Shown in pieces: positions 19,335 to 29,105 of a DNA stretch of 34,493 nucleotides. The first letter of the stretch is position 1, and each line of letters opens with the position of its first letter. Position numbers and translations under genes: made by a program. The notes beneath the pieces are model-generated. The model saw only the letters and a program-made list of their open reading frames with translations. It had not been told where the DNA came from and ran no database searches. Source of the DNA: Mesaphorura yosii (Eukaryota > Arthropoda > Collembola > Poduromorpha > Tullbergiidae); assembly GCA_009869945.1 (NCBI GenBank), contig WIXG01000596.1, forward strand, positions 1-34,493. The letters run 5' to 3'.

Positions 19335-22300
19335 CTGCAGCACACAAGACAAGAAAAAGAAAAATAATTTAAGGAATAAAGCAATAAGAAACCAATACAA
19401 AAATGCGAACGAGTGCGAAGATTTTCAATCAGTATTCAGGCAACGTTCATCCTCGGTTAGCGGTTTCGGCCGGCCCTGTTTCAGGCTCAGCGTTTTCATG
19501 TTTTCAATTTTCGGTATTCTCATTTTCCTTTACACGTCACGTATAGAAGAGTTTACGAGATTCGATCTGACAGCGCCGACCACGCCAAGCATGCGAACGG
19601 TAGTCAGAATAAGTCGATAAGTGCCATGCCAGTGCCGTCAGCGGAGCATTCAAGCACTGTTTTGTTGACAGTTCGCAAAGCGAAAAACTCGAACTCGAGG
19701 CTTTGCTTGGCCCAAGTCAAGCCTCAGGTGTGCAAAATTCAAGCCGAGCCGAAAAATTCCTATCGCATGTCAAAATTGCATTAAAAATCGTGCCGAGCCT
19801 GTCCTCGTTCAAGCCAAGTAAAACACCGCTACTCGTTGCTGCTGTTACTGTGGGTAAGAATTTCAATTCAGAGGAAGCGAGAGGCGATGGTGATAAACGT
19901 CACCACTCTTCTCTTCTGGTCTTCGCGTGAAAAAGCCGCTGGATTATTTATTTACGGTATTATTAAATGTGTTTAGTTGCCCGTGGCCTGGTGTGGCCTG
20001 GACGAACTCCAACACGGTTTACAACGCATAAAACACGTAATCGGACGCGTACGCGTACAAGAAGAGCAGAGTAAGAGTTTTGTGCTTTGTCTCAGCGCAG
20101 CAGCCTCTTCGTCTTCATCCTTCTCGTGCTCGTCGTGTTTTGGAATTCAAAGTGGGAACACGCAGTCTGGGTCGGTCGGTCGGTCGTCTCGCGACAAGAT
20201 ACAAGACAAGTAAAGTAAGACAGACAAGACAAGACAATCCAGTTTCGCCAGTTTGCAGTTGTTCTCCATTTGTAAGCTAATCAGGCAGGGCAGACACGTT
20301 CAGCCGTTCAACCTTTCAGGCAGCCAGCCTCCTGCGCCCGTGTCTGCCTGTCTAATCTTTGATACGCCTGGTGAATGTGAATATTTATATTACACAAGTG
20401 TATACAATCCACAATACACGGCAGGCACACGGCCACACGGTCGTTGGTCTAAAAATACCGTCGCGTCGTCAGCAGATCTCAAGTATGCTGGCAAAGGATG
20501 TGGATCTTTGCGTGGCCTGGCCCGGCCTGGCTTGGCCTGTGATGTGGTGGTAAAGAGTTTGAGAGCTGAAGGGGGATAAAAGTCAAGACCAGAAAACCCG
20601 AAAATCGAAGATAAACACGCGCGGCGCGGCCTGGCCGCATGCGAATGAGTAAATATTCGTGACTCGTGCCGCGCTGTGCATCGCCTGCTCGTCTAGATGG
20701 AAAATTGGCTGTCCCGCTAAATTGGGAAGTAAATGGCAAATGGGTTATTATTCTGCCTGCGTTTCGATATTTCGTCAATATTTGCTATTGTGCCCGTGTT
20801 TGCTCGTGTTTACATTGAGAATTGGCTCGGAATTGCTATTGCATTGCAGTCGAATCGCATATCGCAATTGGCAATTTCGCGAGCTCGACGGAAATTCGCG
20901 TTCGTATTCGCATTCCCTGAATTGGTAATAAGCTTTTGTGTTTTGTGTGTGCGAATTCCAGATCAAAAGGCGGTGTGGAGAAGAAAGCAGCCTGCCTGCA
21001 GTCGAATTTTATGGTTGGAAATGGGATGGCGAGCTGATGCCGCTGGTCGTGGAAAAGGAAAAGAGAAATGGTCCCTGAAGGGAGCTTACGAACGAGCACG
21101 CGACGTAAACAAAAGAACCTGAACTAAGAATTCAAATTTGCAGCCTCCAAGTTTTATTCTGCCGTTTCAAGACCAGTATTTTAGCAAAATCCGCTGCTCT
21201 GCTGAAATTTTACACGCCAAAACCTTGACGAAATATGAAAATTATTTTTAGCCAACGCCAACAAGTCTCTTGACATTTAATCTCGTTAATGAAAGAAGGA
21301 ACTCATCGGAGCTCTGCTGTCTGCTCAGTCTGCTTGGCGCCCACCCGCCCGCGTTCTTAATCCGACCGTAATCCAATCAAAACCTACGTGCTCCGCTTCT
21401 GTCGTAATCTTAAAAGTAAAGTAAGTGCTTACCATTATTTTTTATGCCCCGTTCCAGAATTTGCATTCATAATCTGATTGTATCTCGTTTGCGTTTACGT
21501 TTGCATTTACTGTATTGCTATCGCTCTTTTGCTTCCAGGAACCGTGCCCGGTTTATGACGCAGTTAAGCATAAAAGTAAACTGAATTCCAAGTGCTTGAT
21601 TAGCCTTTAGCGGCTGGCCTCGACTCGGTGGTGGCCTTATTATGCTGATTGTTGTTGATTTTGATGAATCTCTGAACTGAATTCACATCACGAAAAACTG
21701 GAAAAACACGACACAACGCACGCAATTCGTCTTGTATCCAGGATTATGGGCTGAAAGGCTGGTACTCCGGCTCCAAAGAATTGCCGTAAGCAGCTAATTG
21801 ATCATTTCTACTTTTCTCGCAGGGCAGCACGCGAATGTGACAAGCTGTCTTGTTACTGGATTTAATGAATTACTTTCCGAATTAGTGGCCGGAGAACAAA
21901 ACGCAAACGCCCAAGAGTATGCGGCCCAGCAGGAGTCAAGTCAAAGACCACAGAAAACGCCACAAATAGGATTTAGAATGTGAACACGCTCACGGCACTG
22001 CTGCAGTGAACCCGCAGAGATGAAGAATTCCAGCACGAGCGCACCGAACACAAGTCAATACAAGACTGGCGAAAGGTTGGCCTGAAACCCGGGTTTTCAT
22101 GTATTCACAGAAGAATAGAAGACTCGTTGCTTTTTCGTACTTCGCTTTACTACGTCGTACGAGTACATAAAATACGAATTTCTGGAGTACGAGCACGCTT
22201 TCTCTGCTCTGCCTTCTGCCACGCTGCTGGAGAGCATTCCATTCCACTTCTAGGCCAGGCAATGCAGTATGTCGTCCACCGACCCGAATGCGACTAGACT

Positions 22301-24969
22301 TCATGCCATGAATGATCATTGCACAAGCTTCGGGTGAGCGTTGAACAATAATAATCGAGTTGCTCAACTTTTCACAATAAAATGGATTTTATTCGCTTTC
22401 TTTTGCTTTCTCGTTGCAATTGCAGGTTTCTTGCAAACTTCTTTCTACTTCTTTTGTTTCAAGATCCGGCCAAGATTGCGTTCACGTGTTGCCTCTCGCG
22501 TGCTGCATTGCAAAACTCGAACGAGCAACTCGGCCAGGCAGAAGCTTTGAATAAATTCTAGCTTAAGCCTGGGATCGGTTCTCCGATGGATCAGAATTTC
22601 AGAGTGCAGAATTTGCATGTATGAAGAAGGTTTGAAGGGATTTTGATGTGCTTGAGCGAAATCCCAGCCCAGGTTCACGTTTCTTTTCGTTTTTACGCCA
22701 CATTACATTGACAAACCGCATTTCATTTCAGGGCGAACAGGGCTGAAATGTTTTTTTTTGTTTATGCAGGCAGCAAGCTGTCATTCTGACGAGGACGAGG
22801 CGAGATCCAGCACGAGTACGAATTGTGTATGACACGCGACAGCCAGCCGCAGTCAGAGGACAGTCATTCGCGAATTTATGATTACCAACGAAGCCTGAAA
22901 CCAACGAGCCGTGTCATAATGGAAATGACGCATTTGAAGCATTTGGCATGACATGCAACGTGAAGATGAGTGACAGGACTCCATTTAGATGAAAAATACG
23001 TTACACGCAAAACAGGAGTAAGTACGTATATGCGTCGCGAAGTGCCATGCGAATTCATAGTGTTAAATACGTATTTTGATGACGAAAAGATGAAATCGCA
23101 CTTTGCCTGAAGTTTTCTCCTTGTTCTAAACAAAACTCATAAATTCGCATTTCGCGACGCGCGTTACGCGATTTTGTCTGCATTGTCGCACTCAAACGAT
23201 TATTTTGGGATTTGTCACATTTTGCGAATTGCGAATTGCTTGTGCTTTTCGCGAACATGAAATATGAATTATGAAGAAGACAATTCCATTTTATTCTTGT
23301 TCGCCGAATGAATTTGCAAAATGCATTCGCCTTCGCCTGTGCAGAAATTGAGAATGTGAATATTCATTTCATTCAGGAGAAACATCATAAAACACTTTCA
23401 GTTTACAACTCGCAAAAATTCTGCGAATCTCCTGTGCCTTCTGACTCGAGTTCCGAGTTTTCTGCAATAAAATTGCGAGTTTCCTGCGTACTCAATCTGA
23501 AATAAACCTTTCATGTGAAGGCAATAAAAACGAGAAGCGAGCGACGAGCCGAGCCGAAGCAAAGACGAGCTCTTCGTTGTTTTATCTTTTCTTCAAACGA
23601 CTCATGCGAGCTTGCAGTTGCACTTTTATGAATGTACCATTTACTGAATTTTATGAAATTAATTTTAGTGCCGGGTTTTGTCAGATGGAACGCTGGAAGT
23701 TTGCAACTTGGAGACAACAATTTTAATCTCGTTCCAGGCGAGGCTAGTACAGTGGAAGAATTTTCCAGCCAGCAGCCGTCAGCGCAGGCAGAAGTCAAGA
23801 TTATCAAGATTTTATTGTGATTGAAGCACTTCGTCATTGGAGTGGCAGTCCTTCCAGGAGAAAGATGGGAGAGAAAGATGATAAATCTCATCTCCAGCGT
23901 TCTTCAGGTACTCCAAAGTCTATTCCAGAATTCTAGCCGTCATATTTCTCTTCCAGGAACACGCAACAGCTGCAAACGGCAAAGAGTTGTAAACTAAACT
24001 TCATCTCATCTTCTCATCATAATTAAGAATCTCTTGTGTTCTCTTTCTCATCTTCTCCAGCACCAGTCTCCAATGTACCTCCACTCTCCAGTCTGCAAAC
24101 AGTGCACAGTGACAAGTGGCCTTGTTTTGATTAAAGGCATCGAGCGTGAAGTGTGAAAGATGAAACCAGCAGCCAGCTACCGTCGAGACCCATTTACCAA
24201 GACTCGGAGGACCAGGACCAGAGCCAAATTAGGTCGGTGTCGGTGCCACTCAAGTGACAGATTGTAGCAGCTTAGTTTCAGCTTTATCTTCATTTTCATC
24301 TTCTGCTTGTCGTGTCTCGGTGCCTGTGGGCTTGGTGTGACTCCAGTCTTACAGTTACCGGTAATTGAATAGCTCTCACATCACATTTGTGCGGCGGGCC
24401 GATTCTAGACTAGTCTGAGTTGCCTGAGATTACTTCGTCCCATTTGGCTCAGGTGTGACGGAGGATGGAGCGGGGCCTGAAAATTGTAATTGGGTAATGG
24501 ATCCTGTCAATGTCACCTTCCATGGACAGAGCTTAAGCTCCGTCTTTGCTTAAGCTTAGTAAGAACTTTGTATTGGAATTTTGGGACGGACCAACCGCAA
24601 GCCGCATTTGATGGAAGAAGTAAATAATGCGTAATTTTTCTCATCAGAAAATTCCACTGCAGTGCTGCTGCATCAAAAACACACTGCGACTGGCGACTGC
24701 GTTGCATTTCTTTGGAATTCCGGCGATCAGCGACCACTTTTCCTTATGGAAGTCAATTCAAGTCAATGGACGTCAAGTTAATGGACGCTTGTAGTCAGTC
24801 CGATTATAATTAGAAATTCCTCAACACAAAATTCCCCAAGCCAAGGCAAATATTCGAATATTCCAATTCATTGCAGTTTAATTCGAGCTTATCTTCAAGA
24901 CGGACACGGACGGACGTTCGCCGATTCACGAATCGATTCACGATCACTGTCTCAGACTCTCAAGTAAAG
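19335..24969. other. Long gene-poor region upstream of MCC
   Basis: About 5.6 kb. It must contain the missing 5' exon or exons and promoter of the MCC homologue, or part of its first intron. Open frames (for example 20253-20579, 20733-21122 plus and 21990-22367 minus) look like chance: no domain, no start context, low-complexity composition. Words such as GCGAATT/AATTCGC and GGCCTGGC recur. A CAAGCC/GAGCC-rich stretch at about 19685-19815 looks repeat-derived. Confidence 0.5.
20170..20185. repeat. (GGTC)4 microsatellite
   Basis: Four perfect GGTC units, followed within 60 bp by repeated ACAAG/AGACA words (GACAAGACAAGACA). Simple-sequence DNA in the region upstream of MCC. Confidence 0.8.
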
Positions 24970-25317
24970 ATGATGAAATTCGGGTTGTGGCTTACCCTGG
25001 CGTGCGCAATCGCCTTGCTGCTGATTCTCGAAGCTCCAGGTAAATGCAGCTTTAATGCTTTAATACAAGTACTGAGAACTGAATAAGTTATAACATTTTG
25101 GCTATTGGCCATTTTTTCAATTTTAGCTACCGAAGGCTACTACGGCGGTTGGACTCGACTTAAAGGCGCTCTACGATCGTACAAATGCGAGTCGTACTGC
25201 TACGGGAAAGCTGGTGGGGACGCGGACTACTACGTCAGTGACTGCTGCAAGGGGCAAGGCTACTACTACGGCGGGTATTGCGCCCCGGATGGAGCCGCCT
25301 ACTGCCGACAGGGGTGA
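24970..25317 (+). CDS. Secreted six-cysteine peptide A (putative antimicrobial or defence peptide)
   Basis: Two exons, 24970-25039 and 25127-25317, are split by an 87-bp phase-1 intron (CAG|GTAAAT...TTTTAG). The product has 86 residues. Exon 1 is the signal peptide (MMKF then a Leu/Ala-rich core ending EAP). Exon 2 is the mature part, with cysteines spaced C-x3-C-x14-CC-x10-C-x7-C, an ending of GYYYGGYCAPDGAAYCRQG, and many Tyr and Gly. It is near neutral in charge, unlike its two basic neighbours. Six cysteines including a CC pair suggest a disulphide-knotted fold, but the spacing matches neither the classical defensin pattern nor the usual knottin loop lengths I know. It is the first of three tandem paralogues with the same intron position. 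AATAAA follows 48 bp after the stop. Function unknown; defence is an inference from size, secretion and clustering. Confidence 0.82.
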
Positions 25318-25364
25318 GATCTGTCACAACTGCATAGCTCATCCTCAGATTGACTAATCAATGA

Positions 25365-25370
25365 AATAAA
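25365..25370 (+). promoter_or_regulatory. Polyadenylation signal of peptide gene A
   Basis: AATAAA, 48 bp beyond the stop codon of peptide gene A. Confidence 0.65.
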
Positions 25371-25644
25371 ACCGATTTGATTTGCAATGTCCTTCAATTT
25401 TAAGCATTTCATGATTATCTCATTCTTCCATTATAAATGCCAGGCGGTAATTTTTATGTGCTGCGTTGTGTTTTCCGGGAAATTGTGGGTATCCTGAAGG
25501 AAAACAAGCCCGAAAAGGAAGGAAAACCAGATCTGACTTTTTCCTGCTACAATAAAACAAGCGTGCGCTGTTGAGTCAGTTTCTCAGTTACTTTTAAATA
25601 CAGAAATTAATCGGATCGAAATTTCTGCGCTACGCCACATCATC

Positions 25645-25979
25645 ATGAAGTCGTTCTGCATCATCCCAGCCTTGGTTATCGTCGCTCTATTCGCTTTGGC
25701 GGTTCCTGACGGTATTTATAACATCTCTTCTTTTTGCCACGAATTCCAGTTTTCGGTCCAGACTAAATGTTACAGGCTCGCTTCTGAATCATGCTTTTGC
25801 TTTTCACAGGCGCTGAGGCACGAACTCCTGGCTACGTGCGCCACTGCAATCTTGTCTGTGCCCACGGCTCCGGGCGTCACAACCAGCAAATTTCGGCGTG
25901 CTGCAAGGGTCGTGGGTTCCGCCAGGGAGGATACTGCTTGCCTGGCCATCTCGCGTATTGCGGAAGGGCAAGAAAGTAG
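25645..25979 (+). CDS. Secreted six-cysteine peptide B (cationic)
   Basis: Exons are 25645-25711 and 25810-25979, with a 98-bp phase-1 intron (ACG|GTATTT...TTCACAG). The product has 78 residues. The signal peptide starts MKSFCIIPALVIVALFALAV. The mature chain has cysteines spaced C-x3-C-x13-CC-x10-C-x7-C and contains CCKGRGFRQGGYC and AYCGRARK at the end. It is strongly basic (about nine Arg/Lys against one Glu), as expected of a membrane-active antimicrobial peptide. Unspliced reading gives a misleading 116-residue frame that shifts out of the Cys-rich frame, so the splice model matters. The intron sits at the same point and phase as in genes A and C, which shows common ancestry by tandem duplication. 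AATAAA follows at 26099. Confidence 0.82.
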
Positions 25980-26098
25980 ACTCACCGACGCCTGAAGGTC
26001 TGGACTCCTCTTCGAACACTGGAAATTTTGTCTTATGCATAAATTCTATGAAATTCTTTGGAAGGTCATGCCAAATCTGCAATCTTCTCTCTCTGCGC

Positions 26099-26104
26099 AA
26101 TAAA
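26099..26104 (+). promoter_or_regulatory. Polyadenylation signal of peptide gene B
   Basis: AATAAA, 120 bp beyond the stop codon of peptide gene B. Confidence 0.6.
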
Positions 26105-26528
26105 ATCTGAACTCACTGGTGTTGGTTTCAGTTTTTCAAGGTCATTTCAGTTAGCAGGCTATTCACGTTCCTGTATTTATCGCTGCTAAACACAAAATTA
26201 GCATTTCCACGAACCACAAACAAGGAACAAGCAAGACAAGGTAACTTTTCATGTGGTGGTAGAACGAGTGGTGGGCAATCGTATGAGCAAAATGTGCAAA
26301 TTGGTGTGAACTAATTAATACTGCCCATTAGTAGCTAAGAAAAGAAAGATGAGGTTCTTCAAATTACGCATTCGCGGAATTGTACTCTTTTTCATTCATC
26401 TGCCACGGTAGACTGAAAATATAAACTGGCTGTGACTGGAAAGAGCGGGGCAGTCTACATTTAACATTTGACGAATTTATGTGAGCATCAAGTCAAGTTG
26501 CCCAAAGTCCAAAATTCAGCTACGCAAA

Positions 26529-26870
26529 ATGAAGTGGACACGAGCGCTTGGTCCGCTTAGTGTTTACTCCTTCATCGCAGTGTTGCTTTTCATTTCGCTC
26601 TTTCTGGTGCCAGGTTAGGAAAAATCGTGGATATTTCGAGTACGGAGTCAAGAAACCTTAAACTTAAACTTGTCTTCAATTGCAGAGTCCGACGCCCAAT
26701 TTGGCAGACGGCCTGAACGACGCTGCAGCCGCGAATGCAGATTCGGACGGTCAGGACGCAACAATCAGGCTGTGGACCGCTGCTGCAGAAGCATCGGCTT
26801 CCGCGAAGGAGGCTACTGTCTGGGTGCTGGAGGAGGCGATGCGTATTGCGGGCGAGCAGGGCGCGGTTGA
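26529..26870 (+). CDS. Secreted six-cysteine peptide C (strongly cationic)
   Basis: Exons are 26529-26613 and 26686-26870, with a 72-bp phase-1 intron (CAG|GTTAGG...TTGCAG). The product has 89 residues. Exon 1 gives a signal peptide with a hydrophobic core (VYSFIAVLLFISLFLV). The mature part begins near ESDAQFGRRPERRC and has spacing C-x3-C-x14-CC-x10-C-x9-C, with CCRSIGFREGGYC and AYCGRAGRG at the end. It is very Arg- and Gly-rich. GF-R-x-GGYC and AYCGRA are shared almost exactly with peptide B, so these two are the closest pair. The last loop is two residues longer than in A and B. A TATA-like ATATAAAC lies about 110 bp upstream of the ATG. I see no canonical AATAAA close downstream. Confidence 0.8.
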
Positions 26871-27271
26871 AGAAAATCACCATACGAATGAGACAATCAA
26901 ATTAATTTTAAGCGTAGCGTAGCTGAAATTTCCAACTTTGGCTGTTATAAGAAAAAACATCCATCCAGCGTGGCGTCCAACACATGATCCCAATTAATTA
27001 TATAGCTTGTTTTAGTCAATTTAATTTGACTGAGCTGTTTACTTTGTTGCAAAAATGAAAGGCCCAAATTGATTAAGTCGATCGAAGTTTACTCTTCCAA
27101 CAAAACAAGGTCAGAATACATATTTGATAGTAATCAGCAATTACGTTAATTTGAAAATGAATTGCTGCCATTCAAGTGAACTAGCAGAATCGCAATCACT
27201 CGTAAAACACGTCAAAAACGACAGGCAAGGCACATCACAGGCGCAATTGTCTAAATTCGGAGTAACCAACA
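26871..27271. other. Intergenic between peptide gene C and the gustatory receptor
   Basis: AT-rich, with no supported gene. It holds the 3' UTR of peptide gene C and the promoter of the receptor that starts at 27272. No further cysteine-pattern relic is visible. Confidence 0.5.
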
Positions 27272-28702
27272 ATGGAATCTAAATCAGTGGCACCAACACC
27301 AGCTCCTTCAGATCCAGTCACTAAACCAGGTGCAGCACTTCAATCATCCGAACAACTGCTGTTGGACACCTTGAAATGGCCGTTTTTGAACGTCAGGATT
27401 CTCGGATACTCAGTTCTGCGTCCAAGTTCAAGCCCAAGTCAGCTCCCTCGAGTCTCCTCCAGCTTCGACTCGGCTCTGGTCACTCTTCCGAAATGGTACG
27501 ACCCACATCGTCAGTACCCCAACGTCTTGATTCTTGCCATGTTCGTCTGCAATCTGGTTATGTACAACTTGATGGACCCCGCTGACATCCCTGGGAACCC
27601 GACGGAGCGGCTCGTGCTCTTCGTGTCCAGCGTTGTCTCCTGCTACACTGGAGTCGTGTACCGGCTCCTTGCGAATGCGTACGCCGGCTCGGTGCTCCAG
27701 TTTTGGGGACGGACGTGCAAATTACTAGAGGATATTCACGGCGATTTGGGCCTCGACTTGGGCTTCGATCTGTTCAAGGAAGCGCGTCGTCGTCTCCGGA
27801 ATCAATTCTTGCTGTACTACGCGTTAATGTGCCTCCAAATCGCGATTGTCGGGATCATCTTCCCAATCGTCGCCTCCATCCAGCGCCTTCAGTATTTCGA
27901 GTCTGGGGAAATCAATCTTGTATACATTTCCGCGGTCTCCGTCTGGCTTCTGCTGCTGAATTCGCACATTTGCCACTGCATTTGGATGACGGGCTTCATG
28001 CGAGTGTACGAATGCTGCCTTGGGCTCGTGAAGCAAAGGCTGGAGGAGTACACGCGTTCTCAGCGTACAATCACGCAAATAGAAGCCTGTATACGAGCGT
28101 ACTATCGAATCGAATCCGCCGTGCAAGACTTTGATGCTTACTTTGGCAAGAGGATCCTGATGGACGTCCTCCTCGCCTCCGCGTATACGATCATGTACGC
28201 TTTCAATTTCCTGGGGGACGTCATCATGGCACTCAACGCCACGGCGTTCGCGCCTGAGATCCTCTTCAGAGTGGTCGGCATTCTGCCAGTGCTTCTGCTT
28301 CACATGGCCGCTTTGTACGACGTCGGAACTGCGGCTTCGGGCCTGACGATAGAGGCAAACGGAATTCTACGTGTGCTTCAGCGAATTTCGACGTCGATGG
28401 AGACCGAAATCGGTGGCGAAGGTCATGAAGGCATTGGCAGCGTCAGCATGCAGATGCAGATTCACACGTTAATGTCCAGGATTTCGAATCAGCCACTCGA
28501 ACCGAGTCCTGGAATGTATTTTCGCCTGAATCGGCACCTCATCACAAGCATTGGATCGGCGATAACAATGTACTTGATTATTTTAGTCCAGTTTCGGAAT
28601 GCAGACGGTGGCAGAGACGGGCCCGTCCCTCCTCCGGCGTGCAGTTGCAATTTTCTTCACCGTGAAAGTCATGCATCTCCGTTAAATGACACCATTAATT
28701 AA
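27272..28702 (+). CDS. Gustatory receptor (insect-type 7TM chemoreceptor), single exon
   Basis: The 476-residue protein has seven hydrophobic segments at about 82-101, 113-134, 175-200, 212-240, 292-320, 326-350 and 424-442. The N-terminus is long and intracellular with no signal peptide, as in the GR/OR superfamily. The diagnostic C-terminal motif is present: FRLNRHLITSIGSAITMYLIILVQF (split here as FRLNRHLITS + IGSAITMY + LIILVQF), the arthropod GR signature TY-hydrophobic5-QF with Thr-Met-Tyr in place of Thr-Thr-Tyr. GRs are inverted-topology ligand-gated cation channels that detect tastants. The gene is intronless, whereas many arthropod GR genes keep introns before TM7, so a retrogene-like origin or intron loss is possible. 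A tail of about 34 residues (GGRDGPVPPPACSC and onward) follows QF, longer than usual. The ligand cannot be inferred. Confidence 0.9.
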   Translation: MESKSVAPTPAPSDPVTKPGAALQSSEQLLLDTLKWPFLNVRILGYSVLRPSSSPSQLPRVSSSFDSALVTLPKWYDPHRQYPNVLILAMFVCNLVMYNLMDPADIPGNPTERLVLFVSSVVSCYTGVVYRLLANAYAGSVLQFWGRTCKLLEDIHGDLGLDLGFDLFKEARRRLRNQFLLYYALMCLQIAIVGIIFPIVASIQRLQYFESGEINLVYISAVSVWLLLLNSHICHCIWMTGFMRVYECCLGLVKQRLEEYTRSQRTITQIEACIRAYYRIESAVQDFDAYFGKRILMDVLLASAYTIMYAFNFLGDVIMALNATAFAPEILFRVVGILPVLLLHMAALYDVGTAASGLTIEANGILRVLQRISTSMETEIGGEGHEGIGSVSMQMQIHTLMSRISNQPLEPSPGMYFRLNRHLITSIGSAITMYLIILVQFRNADGGRDGPVPPPACSCNFLHRESHASPLNDTIN

Positions 28703-28814
28703 ATTAAACAGCTGCAATTAAATTATTACTAGATTCTAGTTTGTTTTACTCAAGACAGGGTAGAATTCACATCTGCATTGCATTTTGCATCAAAATACAG
28801 GACTCAACAAAACT

Positions 28815-28820
28815 TTTATT
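28815..28820 (-). promoter_or_regulatory. Polyadenylation signal of the doublecortin-domain gene
   Basis: TTTATT on the plus strand is AATAAA on the minus strand, about 290 bp beyond the stop at 29106. It lies in the 403-bp gap between two convergent genes. ATTAAA variants overlapping 28698-28708 could serve the plus-strand receptor. Confidence 0.4.
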
Positions 28821-29105
28821 CGTGTTCGTGTTCTCGCGCTTTTGTAAGAATGGAAATTTTGTCTGACTGCCTAACTAAAACACACGGCCACAGCATTATT
28901 TATAGAATCTACGCTTTTACTTTTGCTGTTGCTGCATGTGTTGGCTTGAGACTCCATTCGGGACCATGCTCGAGTTAGAAAAGCGCCCTGTTTCTTGGGG
29001 CGGGACGAGAAGGACAATTTGCGGACTCTGAAACTGGTGGTGCTGGTTCGGAGCCTGTCGATGGAAAATCCATACTCAATTATAAATCATAACTTGAACA
29101 TAATT

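Noticed and set aside
20253..21122. Plus open frames of 108 and 129 codons upstream of MCC
   Set aside because: Composition follows the repeated GGCCTGGC and GCGAATT words rather than protein; no motif.
21990..22367. A 125-codon minus open frame, considered as a first exon of MCC
   Set aside because: No phase-0 donor leading to 19334, no similarity to the MCC N-terminus and no coiled-coil tendency.
25470..25540. NF-kB-like words (GGGAAATTGT and GGAAAACC) upstream of peptide gene B
   Set aside because: Neither matches the Rel consensus well; single weak matches are expected by chance.
25770..26100. Unspliced 116-codon plus frame from 25645 and minus-strand frames over peptide gene B
   Set aside because: The plus frame reads through the intron and leaves the Cys-rich frame; splicing at 25712-25809 gives a family member instead. 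The minus frames are shadows.
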